Assembly: GCA_022865545.1 (NCBI GenBank)
Contig: JALHTA010000314.1
Span: 1-6,390 of the forward strand
Source: Actinomycetota bacterium
GTDB lineage: Bacteria > Actinomycetota > Humimicrobiia > Humimicrobiales > Humimicrobiaceae
DNA length: 6,390 nt
Reading direction: 5' to 3'
Position 1 is the first letter of the stretch. Every line of letters begins with the position of its first letter. The position numbers and the translations under genes were made by a program. Below the pieces are notes generated by a model that saw nothing but the letters and a program-made list of their open reading frames with translations, did not search any database and was not told the origin of the DNA. Shown piece by piece: positions 1 to 4,786 of the stretch.

Positions 1-1
1 G

Positions 2-649
2 GGTGTTATTTTACCACAGAAAGGCTTTTTAGAAGGCTTGCGAAAACTCGCAGATCTGCACGGTATTGTATTGATTTTTGATGAAGTTATTACCGGTTTT
101 AGACTTGGACTGGGTGGAGCGCAGCAATATTACAATGTTAAACCAGACTTAACAACGCTTGGTAAAATTATTGGAGGAGGATTACCAGTTGGTGCTTTTG
201 GTGGTGCAAAACATATCATGGATTATTTGGCTCCCGATGGACCTGTATATCAGGCAGGAACATTATCTGGTAATCCCTTAGCTTTATCTGCTGGTTATGC
301 CACTCTGCAGGAATTAGAAAAAGATGATTTTTATAAAAAATTAGAGACTAAGGCTATCGAATTTTTTAATGAATTGAGTACTAATTTTGAGCGTTCTGGT
401 TTTCCGTGCACACCTCATTGTGTCTCGTCAATGGGAGGCTTTTATTTTCAGGAGGGCCCTGTAAACAATTATACAGAAGCGCTACGGTCAGATACAAAAT
501 TATTTGCACGCTATTTTAAAAAACTTTTAGATAAAGGTATTTATATAGCCCCTTCACAGTTTGAATCAATGTTTGTCTCTTCAGCGCATACAGATTCTGA
601 TTTACAGAAAACAGTGGAAATCCATAAAGCAGTGCTTAAAGAAATGTGA
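2..649 (+). CDS. hemL: Glutamate-1-semialdehyde 2,1-aminomutase, C-terminal half (5' end cut by window edge)
   Basis: This PLP enzyme converts glutamate-1-semialdehyde to 5-aminolevulinate, the last step of the C5 route into haem and other tetrapyrroles, in the cytoplasm. The reading frame is open from base 2, so there is no start here; 215 residues are visible of the roughly 430 usual for the family. Counting from base 2, the FDEV motif (Asp27, expected to hold the PLP pyridine nitrogen), TGFR, the LGKIIGGG motif with the Schiff-base lysine (Lys55), PVGAFGG and GTLSGNP follow in family order. The C-terminal YIAPSQFE and AHT segments also fit. Nothing looks broken. Codon use differs sharply from the nuo genes: no AGG among 5 Arg codons, and 7 ATT to 1 ATA among 11 Ile codons. 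It converges on radC with a 47-bp gap. The family call is firm; other class III aminotransferases lack this motif combination. Confidence 0.95.
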   Translation, partial: GVILPQKGFLEGLRKLADLHGIVLIFDEVITGFRLGLGGAQQYYNVKPDLTTLGKIIGGGLPVGAFGGAKHIMDYLAPDGPVYQAGTLSGNPLALSAGYATLQELEKDDFYKKLETKAIEFFNELSTNFERSGFPCTPHCVSSMGGFYFQEGPVNNYTEALRSDTKLFARYFKKLLDKGIYIAPSQFESMFVSSAHTDSDLQKTVEIHKAVLKEM

Positions 650-690
650 TTCTTCATTTATATCTCTAATAAAACAGCGGTAGATAAAAT

Positions 691-705
691 ATGATTTTAA
701 ATCAT
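691..705. repeat. Short palindrome between hemL and radC ends
   Basis: ATGATTT-T-AAATCAT lies across the radC stop codon in the convergent gap. It could form a small AT-only stem, but no GC pairs or clean T-run follow it, so a terminator role is doubtful. Confidence 0.25.
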
Positions 706-1392
706 CTGCTTTTGCTTAAAACTAAAATAACCTTCACAACCTACTATTATATGATCCAAGACATTTATTCCAACGATATCAAATGATTTACAGAGCCTGC
801 GGGTAATCTCAATATCGTCCATGGAGGGTTCAGGGTCTCCACTTGGATGGTTATGCAGAAATATCACTGACGCTGCAGAGCTCCTTATTGCAGGATTGAG
901 GACCTCCCGCGGATGGATAAGTGATGAATTAAGGGATCCCTGAGAGATGAGCTCCTCCTTTATTATCTTGTTTTTTGTATCAAGCAGCAGCACCCTGAAT
1001 TGTTCTTTTCTAAGATCTTTAAGGATCGGGATATAGTAAGACGCCACTTCCTCGCTGCACCTGAAGCTTTTACAATTACCATTTTTTAATGCTGCAGCTC
1101 TCCTGCCCAACTCAAAGGCAGCTACAAGTTTTGCTGCCTTGGCTTTACCTATTCCTTTTAGATCTAATAGTTCAGATGGCAATACATTGATAAGACCTTT
1201 AAGTTCCTTAAACTCTATAAGTATTTCCTTTGCGAGGTCCACAGCTGAAAAGCTGTTTCCCTTATGTTTATGGCCGGTCTGCAATAAGATAGCAAGGAGT
1301 TCACAGTCGGACAGTTTGTCCGGCCCCAACATAAATAATTTTTCCCTGGGCCTTTCTGTCTCTGGCCATTTTTTAATTGATGTTCTTTCCAA
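697..1392 (-). CDS. radC: RadC family protein (UPF0758, JAMM/MPN metalloprotein)
   Basis: The order is a short N-terminal WPETERPREK segment, a helix-hairpin-helix region (about residues 72-93, LKGIGKAKAAKL) and a JAMM/MPN domain. The zinc motif is intact: His180, His182, Ser190 and Asp193 in HNHPSGDPEPSMDD, with HPREVLNPAI just before it. The family was named for a DNA-repair phenotype, but its molecular function is unsettled; the zinc-site fold suggests a hydrolase. I chose the TTG at 1392 (231 residues, typical length), because AGGA lies 5 nt upstream and RadC proteins usually begin just before the KxWPxxERPRE segment. An ATG at 1434 would add 14 residues (MYMCYYIV...), but has no visible ribosome site and lies in the repeat upstream. 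Codon use, with AGG and ATA common, resembles the nuo genes, so it looks native. RadC genes often sit next to mobile or accessory DNA, as here. Confidence 0.93.
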   Translation of the reverse strand: MERTSIKKWPETERPREKLFMLGPDKLSDCELLAILLQTGHKHKGNSFSAVDLAKEILIEFKELKGLINVLPSELLDLKGIGKAKAAKLVAAFELGRRAAALKNGNCKSFRCSEEVASYYIPILKDLRKEQFRVLLLDTKNKIIKEELISQGSLNSSLIHPREVLNPAIRSSAASVIFLHNHPSGDPEPSMDDIEITRRLCKSFDIVGINVLDHIIVGCEGYFSFKQKQMI

Positions 1393-1397
1393 AATAA

Positions 1398-1401
1398 TCC
1401 T
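1398..1401 (-). promoter_or_regulatory. Ribosome binding site deciding the radC start
   Basis: AGGA on the minus strand lies 5 nt before the TTG at 1392-1390. The in-frame ATG codons at 1434 and 1428 have no purine-rich stretch ahead of them, so this site favours the shorter RadC. Confidence 0.5.
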
Positions 1402-1420
1402 GAATACATTAACAATGTAA

Positions 1421-1481
1421 TAGCACATATACATAATAGCATAAATATTTAAAATATAAAATATTTTAAATAACTAAATTC
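1421..1481. repeat. Imperfect direct repeat, copy 1 (upstream of radC)
   Basis: This 61-bp AT-rich stretch matches 2046-2106 in the same orientation at 51 of 61 positions with no gaps. The longest exact block is 24 bp, 1429-1452. A weaker match continues leftward to about 1404 (64 of 78 overall), into the region that the longer radC start would make coding. With copy 2 it brackets the hicAB genes. It could be a duplicated upstream/promoter region or a trace of cassette insertion; nothing here resembles an IS end. Confidence 0.75.
1446..1472. repeat. AT-only inverted repeat, 12-bp perfect arms
   Basis: TATTTAAAATAT (1446-1457) and ATATTTTAAATA (1461-1472) are perfect reverse complements separated by AAA. 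The element lies 54 bp upstream of the chosen radC start and inside repeat copy 1; the matching part of copy 2 has lost the symmetry. It could be a repressor site or a low-melting element. It has no GC stem or T-run to make a terminator. Confidence 0.6.
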
Positions 1482-1570
1482 AAGCAGTTTAATGTAGTAA
1501 GATCATGGCATAGTAAATACTCATGCTTTATGCTTTGGAAAACCAGAAGAAAATTCTTATAATAAATACA

Positions 1571-1780
1571 CTAAGAAACAGCAACATAATCTACTTTTGT
1601 GCTGGGCTCAGGAGGTGGCAGGCCATCATTTTTTAATCCAGCCAGATGAATCAGGAGTGCTTCTGTGATATTTTTTTTTGTTTCTTCAATAGTTTTACCT
1701 GTTGCGATACATCCTGAAACATCAGGTAAATATGCAGAATAATTATTGTTAATTTTTTCAATAATAACTAAATATTTCAT
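1571..1780 (-). CDS. hicB: HicB family antitoxin (short form)
   Basis: HicB antitoxins bind and neutralise the HicA mRNA interferase. The 69-residue product has the family pattern in order: YLVIIEK strand, YSAYLPDVSGCIATGKT (residues 14-30), a helix with IEETKKNITEALLIHLAGL (31-49), then GLPPPEPS. It consists only of the RNase-H-like partner-binding domain. The C-terminal ribbon-helix-helix or helix-turn-helix of longer HicB proteins is absent, so direct DNA-binding autoregulation by HicB alone is doubtful. The start ATG overlaps the hicA stop by 4 nt (ATGA), with AAGGAG 9 nt upstream (1790-1795) inside hicA, so it is translationally coupled and well translated. It is second in a hicA-hicB operon. 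The family assignment rests on motif and on adjacency to hicA. Confidence 0.9.
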   Translation of the reverse strand: MKYLVIIEKINNNYSAYLPDVSGCIATGKTIEETKKNITEALLIHLAGLKNDGLPPPEPSTKVDYVAVS

Positions 1781-1977
1781 TTACTCTTACTCCTTTTTAA
1801 TCCAGCTTGTTTAAAAACACTGTTTAAAGTTCCGGGTGCTATATCATCGCCTGGATTACCGGCAATTGTTACCCTTCCGGGTTTTACAGGGTGCTTGAAT
1901 TGTGTATGACTTCCTTTCTGTACGACAATATACCACCCATCCTCTTTTATTATCTTTATTATCTCACGTAATTTCAA
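1777..1977 (-). CDS. hicA: HicA family mRNA interferase toxin
   Basis: HicA toxins are small double-stranded-RNA-binding-fold RNases that cleave mRNA and stop growth until HicB binds them. The 66-residue product shows the family layout: LREIIKIIKEDGWYIVVQKGSHTQFKHP, with the catalytic His24 in the GSH motif, then GRVTIAGNPGDDIAPGTLNSVFKQAGL. Length is normal and the active site is intact, so it is probably functional. The start is TTG at 1977-1975; the frame closes upstream within a few codons and offers no ATG. The best upstream purine run, AGAAAG 9 nt away, is a poor ribosome site, which contrasts with the strong one for hicB. This should keep toxin synthesis below antitoxin synthesis. Its upstream region faces brnT and contains repeat copy 2. 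Confidence 0.92.
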   Translation of the reverse strand: MKLREIIKIIKEDGWYIVVQKGSHTQFKHPVKPGRVTIAGNPGDDIAPGTLNSVFKQAGLKRSKSK

Positions 1978-2025
1978 ATTAAAAAACTTTCTGGATTATT
2001 ATTTTTATCTGAACCTGATATAAGT

Positions 2026-2053
2026 ATTATATATTAATAATGAATTAGCACAA
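2026..2053 (-). promoter_or_regulatory. Possible hicA promoter
   Basis: On the minus strand a perfect TATAAT (2031-2026) has a weak -35, TTGTGC (2053-2048), 16 nt upstream. The -35 lies in the first bases of repeat copy 2. An alternative TATTAT (2063-2058) is carried by the repeat itself and has an equivalent upstream of radC (1438-1433). The region is so AT-rich that chance matches are likely. Confidence 0.3.
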
Positions 2054-2106
2054 ATACATAATAGCATAAATATTTAAGATATGAAATAATGGGATTAGTT
2101 AAATTC
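2046..2106. repeat. Imperfect direct repeat, copy 2 (between hicA and brnT)
   Basis: This is the partner of 1421-1481 in the same orientation (51 of 61 identical). It occupies the divergent gap between hicA and brnT. Differences cluster in the right half, where copy 1 has its palindrome. The 625-bp offset between copies is close to the length of the hicAB cassette with its flanks. Confidence 0.75.
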
Positions 2107-2130
2107 CTGTATTTTAGAATATTAAAACTA

Positions 2131-2159
2131 TTGACGATTGTATATTATCATGATATACA
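2131..2159 (+). promoter_or_regulatory. Likely brnT promoter
   Basis: TTGACG (2131-2136, 5 of 6 consensus bases) is followed after exactly 17 bp by TATACA (2154-2159). The expected start of transcription is near 2166, only a couple of bases before the ATG at 2168, implying a leaderless or nearly leaderless toxin mRNA. The TTG at 2138 would lie upstream of this transcript. Confidence 0.45.
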
Positions 2160-2167
2160 TATTTAAA

Positions 2168-2488
2168 ATGGATATTTATAAAAAGCTTAGCAATTGTACC
2201 GGGTTTCAATGGGATGAAGGAAATGCCGGAAAGAATTGGTTGAAGCATAGAGTGAGTCCTTCTGAATGTGAACAAGTATTTTTTCATCTTCCCCTGGTAC
2301 CCCCTGATGATAAAAGACACTCCGGGGAAGAAAACAGGTATTATGCACTTGGAAAAACAGATACGAGACGATTGCTTTTCATTGTTTTTACGATTAGAAG
2401 GAAAAATATCCGTGTTATTTCTGCAAGGGATATGAATAAAAAAGAAAGGCGGATTTATATTAATTATGAAAAAGATTCCAAAGTTTAG
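2168..2488 (+). CDS. brnT: BrnT family type II toxin (DUF497)
   Basis: BrnT toxins are small ribonuclease-like proteins neutralised by BrnA; they inhibit translation and growth. From the ATG at 2168 the product has 106 residues. It shows GFQWDEGNAGKNWLKHRVSPSECEQVFF (12-39), the HSGEENRYYALGKTDTRRLLFIVFTIRRKNIRVISARDMNKKER core (51-94), and the usual basic ISARDMNKKER end. The frame extends up to a TTG at 2138, but MDIYKKL looks like the natural N-terminus of this subgroup and the promoter seems to lie over the extra codons. No ribosome site is visible. The 3' end overlaps brnA by 23 nt in another frame, as in coupled brnTA operons. It is divergent from hicAB. Length is normal and nothing looks broken. 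Confidence 0.88.
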   Translation: MDIYKKLSNCTGFQWDEGNAGKNWLKHRVSPSECEQVFFHLPLVPPDDKRHSGEENRYYALGKTDTRRLLFIVFTIRRKNIRVISARDMNKKERRIYINYEKDSKV

Positions 2489-2729
2489 AAGTGAAGATAA
2501 AGAAAGGGAGTTTTGGGCAGATGCTGATTCCCTGGAATTTATTGATTGGAAAAAAGCAAAAAAAGTAGTTTTGCCTGACTTAAAACCTTCAGTTAGAACT
2601 ATATCATTGAGACTTCCGGAGTCAATGCTTGAAGAGATAAAGCTTCTTGCAAACAAAAGGGATGTACCTTACCAATCATTGATGAAGATGTTTCTATCTG
2701 AGCGGATAGAAAAAGAATTGAGCGCATAA
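2466..2729 (+). CDS. brnA: BrnA-type antitoxin (CopG/ribbon-helix-helix family)
   Basis: The partner of BrnT: BrnA-type antitoxins bind the toxin and use a ribbon-helix-helix to repress their own promoter. The 87-residue product has an acidic, aromatic N-terminal region (KEREFWADADSLEFIDWKKA, 12-31) typical of the CopG-antitoxin family paired with DUF497 toxins. The ribbon strand VRTISLRL (43-50) follows, then two helices, PESMLEEIKLLANKRD (51-66) and PYQSLMKMFLSERIEKEL (68-85). The ATG at 2466 lies inside brnT and the overlap of 23 nt implies coupled translation; the nearest purine-rich site (AAAGG) is rather far upstream. It ends 8 bp before the stop of the convergent exporter gene. I assign the family firmly and the exact symbol by partner. 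Confidence 0.87.
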   Translation: MKKIPKFRSEDKEREFWADADSLEFIDWKKAKKVVLPDLKPSVRTISLRLPESMLEEIKLLANKRDVPYQSLMKMFLSERIEKELSA

Positions 2730-2737
2730 GCCGGGTG

Positions 2738-3388
2738 CTATATCAATGCATCTAATATAAACTTGACCCCCAGATAAAATAGAAATAGACTGCAGGCGAT
2801 GAGGATCCCATTATATATTTTCTGATTAAGGAACCTCCTGCCAGTACTTATAAGAAAACCAATAAACAGATACCAGATAAAATCTGCACTGATATGGCCC
2901 GTAAAGAACGAGAGGACTCCTGGAATATTAAATTTTACACTTTTTATAATAAATGCGGCGCCAATGCTTATCCACCATATAAACCAGTAGGGGTTCATAA
3001 GGCTGACAAGTATGCCCTTGAGTATTATGATGCCAGTCGACCGGGTATTCATGGTGCGCTTCTTTATCATTGATTTAAAATCAATAATGAACCTTTTACG
3101 GAAAACAGATACCAGGATATCCACTCCAAGGTATAGCAGGAACACCCCGCCAAGAATACCGATTATTTTAGCGACCAGGGGGTTTTCAAGATATCTGAGA
3201 AGGCCGAGGACAAAAGCGGCAACTACTACCAATTCCAGGATAGCATGACCCACTACAATAAAAAAAGATGTCCAGAAACCCTTTTCAGCTACGCTTGATA
3301 TAACGAGGGTAAGCATCGGACCAGGTACCAGAGCCCCGGAAAAACCGACGATCATCGCACCAAAAAATATTTCGACCATTTCATTCAT
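2738..3388 (-). CDS. LysE/RhtB family exporter (amino acid or related small-molecule efflux)
   Basis: A 216-residue inner-membrane protein, normal for the LysE superfamily (about 200-220). It shows about six hydrophobic segments, near 6-30, 40-64, 70-96, 115-145, 155-182 and 190-214. The first contains the family signature GxxxPGP (Gly18 to Pro24, GALVPGP); MNPYWFIWW (131-139) matches the conserved Asn-Pro of the fourth. There is a positively charged loop (98-116). LysE-family members export lysine, homoserine, threonine, leucine or other small molecules; the substrate cannot be read from sequence. The ATG at 3388 is assumed; a second Met is at residue 4, and no strong ribosome site is seen for either. 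It lies 34 bp downstream of the FAH-family gene on the same strand, so the two probably form an operon. It converges with brnA. Confidence 0.87.
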   Translation of the reverse strand: MNEMVEIFFGAMIVGFSGALVPGPMLTLVISSVAEKGFWTSFFIVVGHAILELVVVAAFVLGLLRYLENPLVAKIIGILGGVFLLYLGVDILVSVFRKRFIIDFKSMIKKRTMNTRSTGIIILKGILVSLMNPYWFIWWISIGAAFIIKSVKFNIPGVLSFFTGHISADFIWYLFIGFLISTGRRFLNQKIYNGILIACSLFLFYLGVKFILDALI

Positions 3389-3422
3389 AATATATCATAG
3401 TTCCGGATCATTGCTTACGATC

Positions 3423-4100
3423 TTAAACTATCTTATTCGTGATCCTTCCGATCCGCTCAACTTCACAAATAACCTCATCACCGGGTTTAAGGAGTTTCTT
3501 CTCTTTCATAAAGACCCCCACGCCTGATGGAGTTCCTGTGGAGATAAGGTCCCCGGGATAAAGCGTGATAGACTGTGAAATATAGGATATAAGGTTATAT
3601 ACCCCAAATATCATATCGTTTGTATTTCCGTCCTGGCGGAGCTCACCATTTACATATGACTTAAGACTTATATTATAAGGATCACCGAAATCTTTTTGTT
3701 TTACTATCCTTGGGCCCATCGGTCCAAATGTATCAAAGCTTTTTCCCCTATACCATTGGCTCTCATTTTTCTGGATATCCCTGGCTGTGATATCATTAAA
3801 AACAGTATAACCATATATATATCCTGGAACATCATCTTCTTTAACACCTTTTATCTCCTTACCTATTACAGCCGCAAGCTCCACCTCATAATCCAGCTCT
3901 TTTACTTCGGGAGGATATACTATATTATCCCCGTCCTTTATAATACAGCTCCTTGCTTTGGCAAAGAGTACCGGCCCCGCTGGAAAGCGCCCATCCTGTT
4001 CAGCAATATGGGAGCGGTAGTTCTGCCCAACACAAATGATCTTGCCAGGAATATAAGTTTTCATATCCATTTCATTTAAAGTATCTTCTGAATGATCCAT
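3423..4100 (-). CDS. Fumarylacetoacetate hydrolase family protein (FAHD1/YcgM-like acylpyruvase or decarboxylase)
   Basis: FAH-family enzymes are divalent-metal enzymes that cleave or decarboxylate beta-keto acids such as acylpyruvates, oxaloacetate or 2-hydroxyhepta-2,4-dienedioate. The 225-residue single-domain product matches the FAHD1/YcgM size. NYRSHIAEQ (27-35) supplies the His31-Glu34 pair of the catalytic lid. LDYEVELAAVIG gives metal ligands Glu72 and Glu74, and FNDITARD gives Asp103. RGKSFDTFGPMGP carries Lys120, and STGTPSGVG (187-195) closes the pocket. All key residues are present, so it should be active. The ATG at 4100 has a strong AAGGAG 4 nt upstream (4105-4110). An upstream promoter is listed separately. 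It is first in a probable operon with the exporter. The exact substrate is unknown; no aromatic-degradation genes are visible nearby. Confidence 0.9.
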   Translation of the reverse strand: MDHSEDTLNEMDMKTYIPGKIICVGQNYRSHIAEQDGRFPAGPVLFAKARSCIIKDGDNIVYPPEVKELDYEVELAAVIGKEIKGVKEDDVPGYIYGYTVFNDITARDIQKNESQWYRGKSFDTFGPMGPRIVKQKDFGDPYNISLKSYVNGELRQDGNTNDMIFGVYNLISYISQSITLYPGDLISTGTPSGVGVFMKEKKLLKPGDEVICEVERIGRITNKIV

Positions 4101-4133
4101 AAATCTCCTTGCTAATAATCATATATTAAATAT

Positions 4134-4161
4134 ATTTTAAAGATTTTAGTTGTTTTGTAAA
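4134..4161 (-). promoter_or_regulatory. Likely promoter of the FAH-exporter operon
   Basis: On the minus strand TTTACA (4161-4156) and TAAAAT (4139-4134) each match the sigma-70 consensus at 5 of 6 bases, with a 16-bp spacer. Transcription would begin near 4127, giving a leader of about 27 nt that contains the AAGGAG site. The surroundings are AT-rich, which lowers certainty. Confidence 0.45.
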
Positions 4162-4258
4162 AGGAAACATATAAAAATATACCGATAAACAGGCAAAGAT
4201 ATTTGACTTATTTGATAAAAGAGGAATAAAGGCAGCACAGGAATAATACATTAAAATG

Positions 4259-4313
4259 CAGTAATCCCGTACTTATTTTACCGCTCTAAAAGCAAGACGG
4301 GAAGCAGTAATCC
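4259..4313. repeat. Direct repeat GCAGTAATCC flanking a hairpin
   Basis: GCAGTAATCC occurs exactly at 4259-4268 and 4304-4313, 45 bp apart start to start, close to four helical turns plus. The pair encloses the imperfect inverted repeat at 4265-4302 and lies about 60-120 bp upstream of the nuoA -10, where activator or repressor sites would be expected. Confidence 0.55.
4265..4302. repeat. Imperfect hairpin-forming inverted repeat upstream of nuoA
   Basis: The arms pair as TCCCGT/ACGGGA (4265-4270 with 4297-4302), CTT/AAG (4272-4274 with 4294-4296) and TTTTA/TAAAA (4276-4280 with 4287-4291). There is a one-base bulge, a small internal loop and a CCGCTC loop: 14 pairs in 38 nt. No T-run follows on either strand, so it is not an ordinary terminator. 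It lies upstream of the proposed nuo promoter, so it may act as DNA or belong to a longer transcript. Confidence 0.5.
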
Positions 4314-4318
4314 GGTCT

Positions 4319-4330
4319 GCAAATATTTGC
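4319..4330. repeat. 12-bp perfect palindrome GCAAATATTTGC
   Basis: A self-complementary site, 44 bp upstream of the TATAAT proposed for nuoA and directly after the second GCAGTAATCC. Its position and symmetry suit a dimeric regulator. Confidence 0.4.
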
Positions 4331-4374
4331 GAAATAATTATCCAAAAATTCTTTTAAATTGATTGCATTGTATG

Positions 4375-4380
4375 TATAAT
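4375..4380 (+). promoter_or_regulatory. Likely -10 element of the nuo operon promoter
   Basis: A perfect TATAAT lies 34 bp before the nuoA ATG, giving a leader of about 28 nt. The -35 region at the 17-bp distance (TTTTAA, 4352-4357) is poor, which would fit a promoter that needs an activator; the repeats just upstream are candidate sites. Confidence 0.4.
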
Positions 4381-4414
4381 ATGTAACCAGTTTGTAAGTG
4401 GCACCAGGGAGTAG

Positions 4415-4786
4415 ATGCAAGAGCAATTTATCGTAAATTACTTCACGCTAGGACTATTTTTTATAGTCAGTATTATTTTCGTTCCCGCCATTATCTTTCT
4501 AACCAAATTCCTTGCACCGTCAAATCCCACTGAAGAAAAACTTATTACATATGAATGCGGCGTACCTCCAAGAGGCGGGATATTCTCACATTTCTATATC
4601 CGTTATTATATATTTGCTTTCCTGTTTGTTATTTTTGATGTGGAAGCAGTTTTTTTATTTCCATGGGCGGTGCATTTCAGGGTCCTTGGACTGGCCGGCT
4701 TCATTGAAGTACTGATCTTTATTTTGATCCTGATTCTTGGTCTTATTTATGTTTGGAGAAAGGGAATACTTAAGTGGGTTACTTAG
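4415..4786 (+). CDS. nuoA: NADH-quinone oxidoreductase subunit A
   Basis: A small membrane subunit of complex I that sits at the junction of the peripheral and membrane arms and helps form the quinone channel. The 123-residue product has three hydrophobic segments (about 8-32, 58-84 and 92-114). The conserved loop YECGVPPRG (46-54) carries the Cys of the quinone-linked loop (Cys48). The FDVEAVFLFPWA signature (74-85) has the membrane acidic pair Asp75 and Glu77. All are intact. The ATG at 4415 is preceded by GGGAG (4407-4411), only 3 nt away, a short but usable spacing. It is the first gene of the nuo operon, after a 314-bp gap with a plausible promoter, and its 3' end overlaps nuoB by 13 nt. 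Confidence 0.96.
   Translation: MQEQFIVNYFTLGLFFIVSIIFVPAIIFLTKFLAPSNPTEEKLITYECGVPPRGGIFSHFYIRYYIFAFLFVIFDVEAVFLFPWAVHFRVLGLAGFIEVLIFILILILGLIYVWRKGILKWVT

Larger units (their letters stand above)
4101..4414. other. Divergent intergenic region between the FAH gene and nuoA
   Basis: This 314-bp region has no credible gene. It holds the FAH promoter at its left, a likely nuoA promoter at its right, and between them a run of short repeats. ATTTGA occurs at 4201-4206 and 4210-4215. AGGAATAA occurs at 4222-4229 and 4239-4246. GCAGTAATCC occurs at 4259-4268 and 4304-4313. A long imperfect hairpin and a 12-bp palindrome follow (listed separately). This density suggests regulatory binding sites for the complex I operon rather than plain spacer. 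Confidence 0.6.

Noticed and set aside
1215..1442. 75-codon minus-strand frame and 93-codon plus-strand frame (1139-1420) over the radC start
   Set aside because: Both overlap the radC 5' half in other frames; only the RadC frame shows family motifs.
1508..1526. Terminator downstream of hicB
   Set aside because: GCATAGTA and TACTcATGC can pair with one bulge, but the stem is weak and no T-run follows on the minus strand.
1421..2106. Integron cassette sites (attC) flanking hicAB
   Set aside because: A GTTAAAT in copy 2 fits the loose core pattern, but copy 1 has no equivalent, no paired RYYYAAC sites or typical folded attC are present, and no integrase is visible.
2114..2656. 180-codon open frame on the minus strand
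   Set aside because: It lies antisense over most of brnT and brnA, is rich in Phe, Ser and Ile without a recognisable motif, and both plus-strand genes have clear family signatures.
3696..4079. 127-codon plus-strand open frame
   Set aside because: It is the shadow of the FAH-family gene, whose metal ligands and lid residues fix the minus strand as coding.
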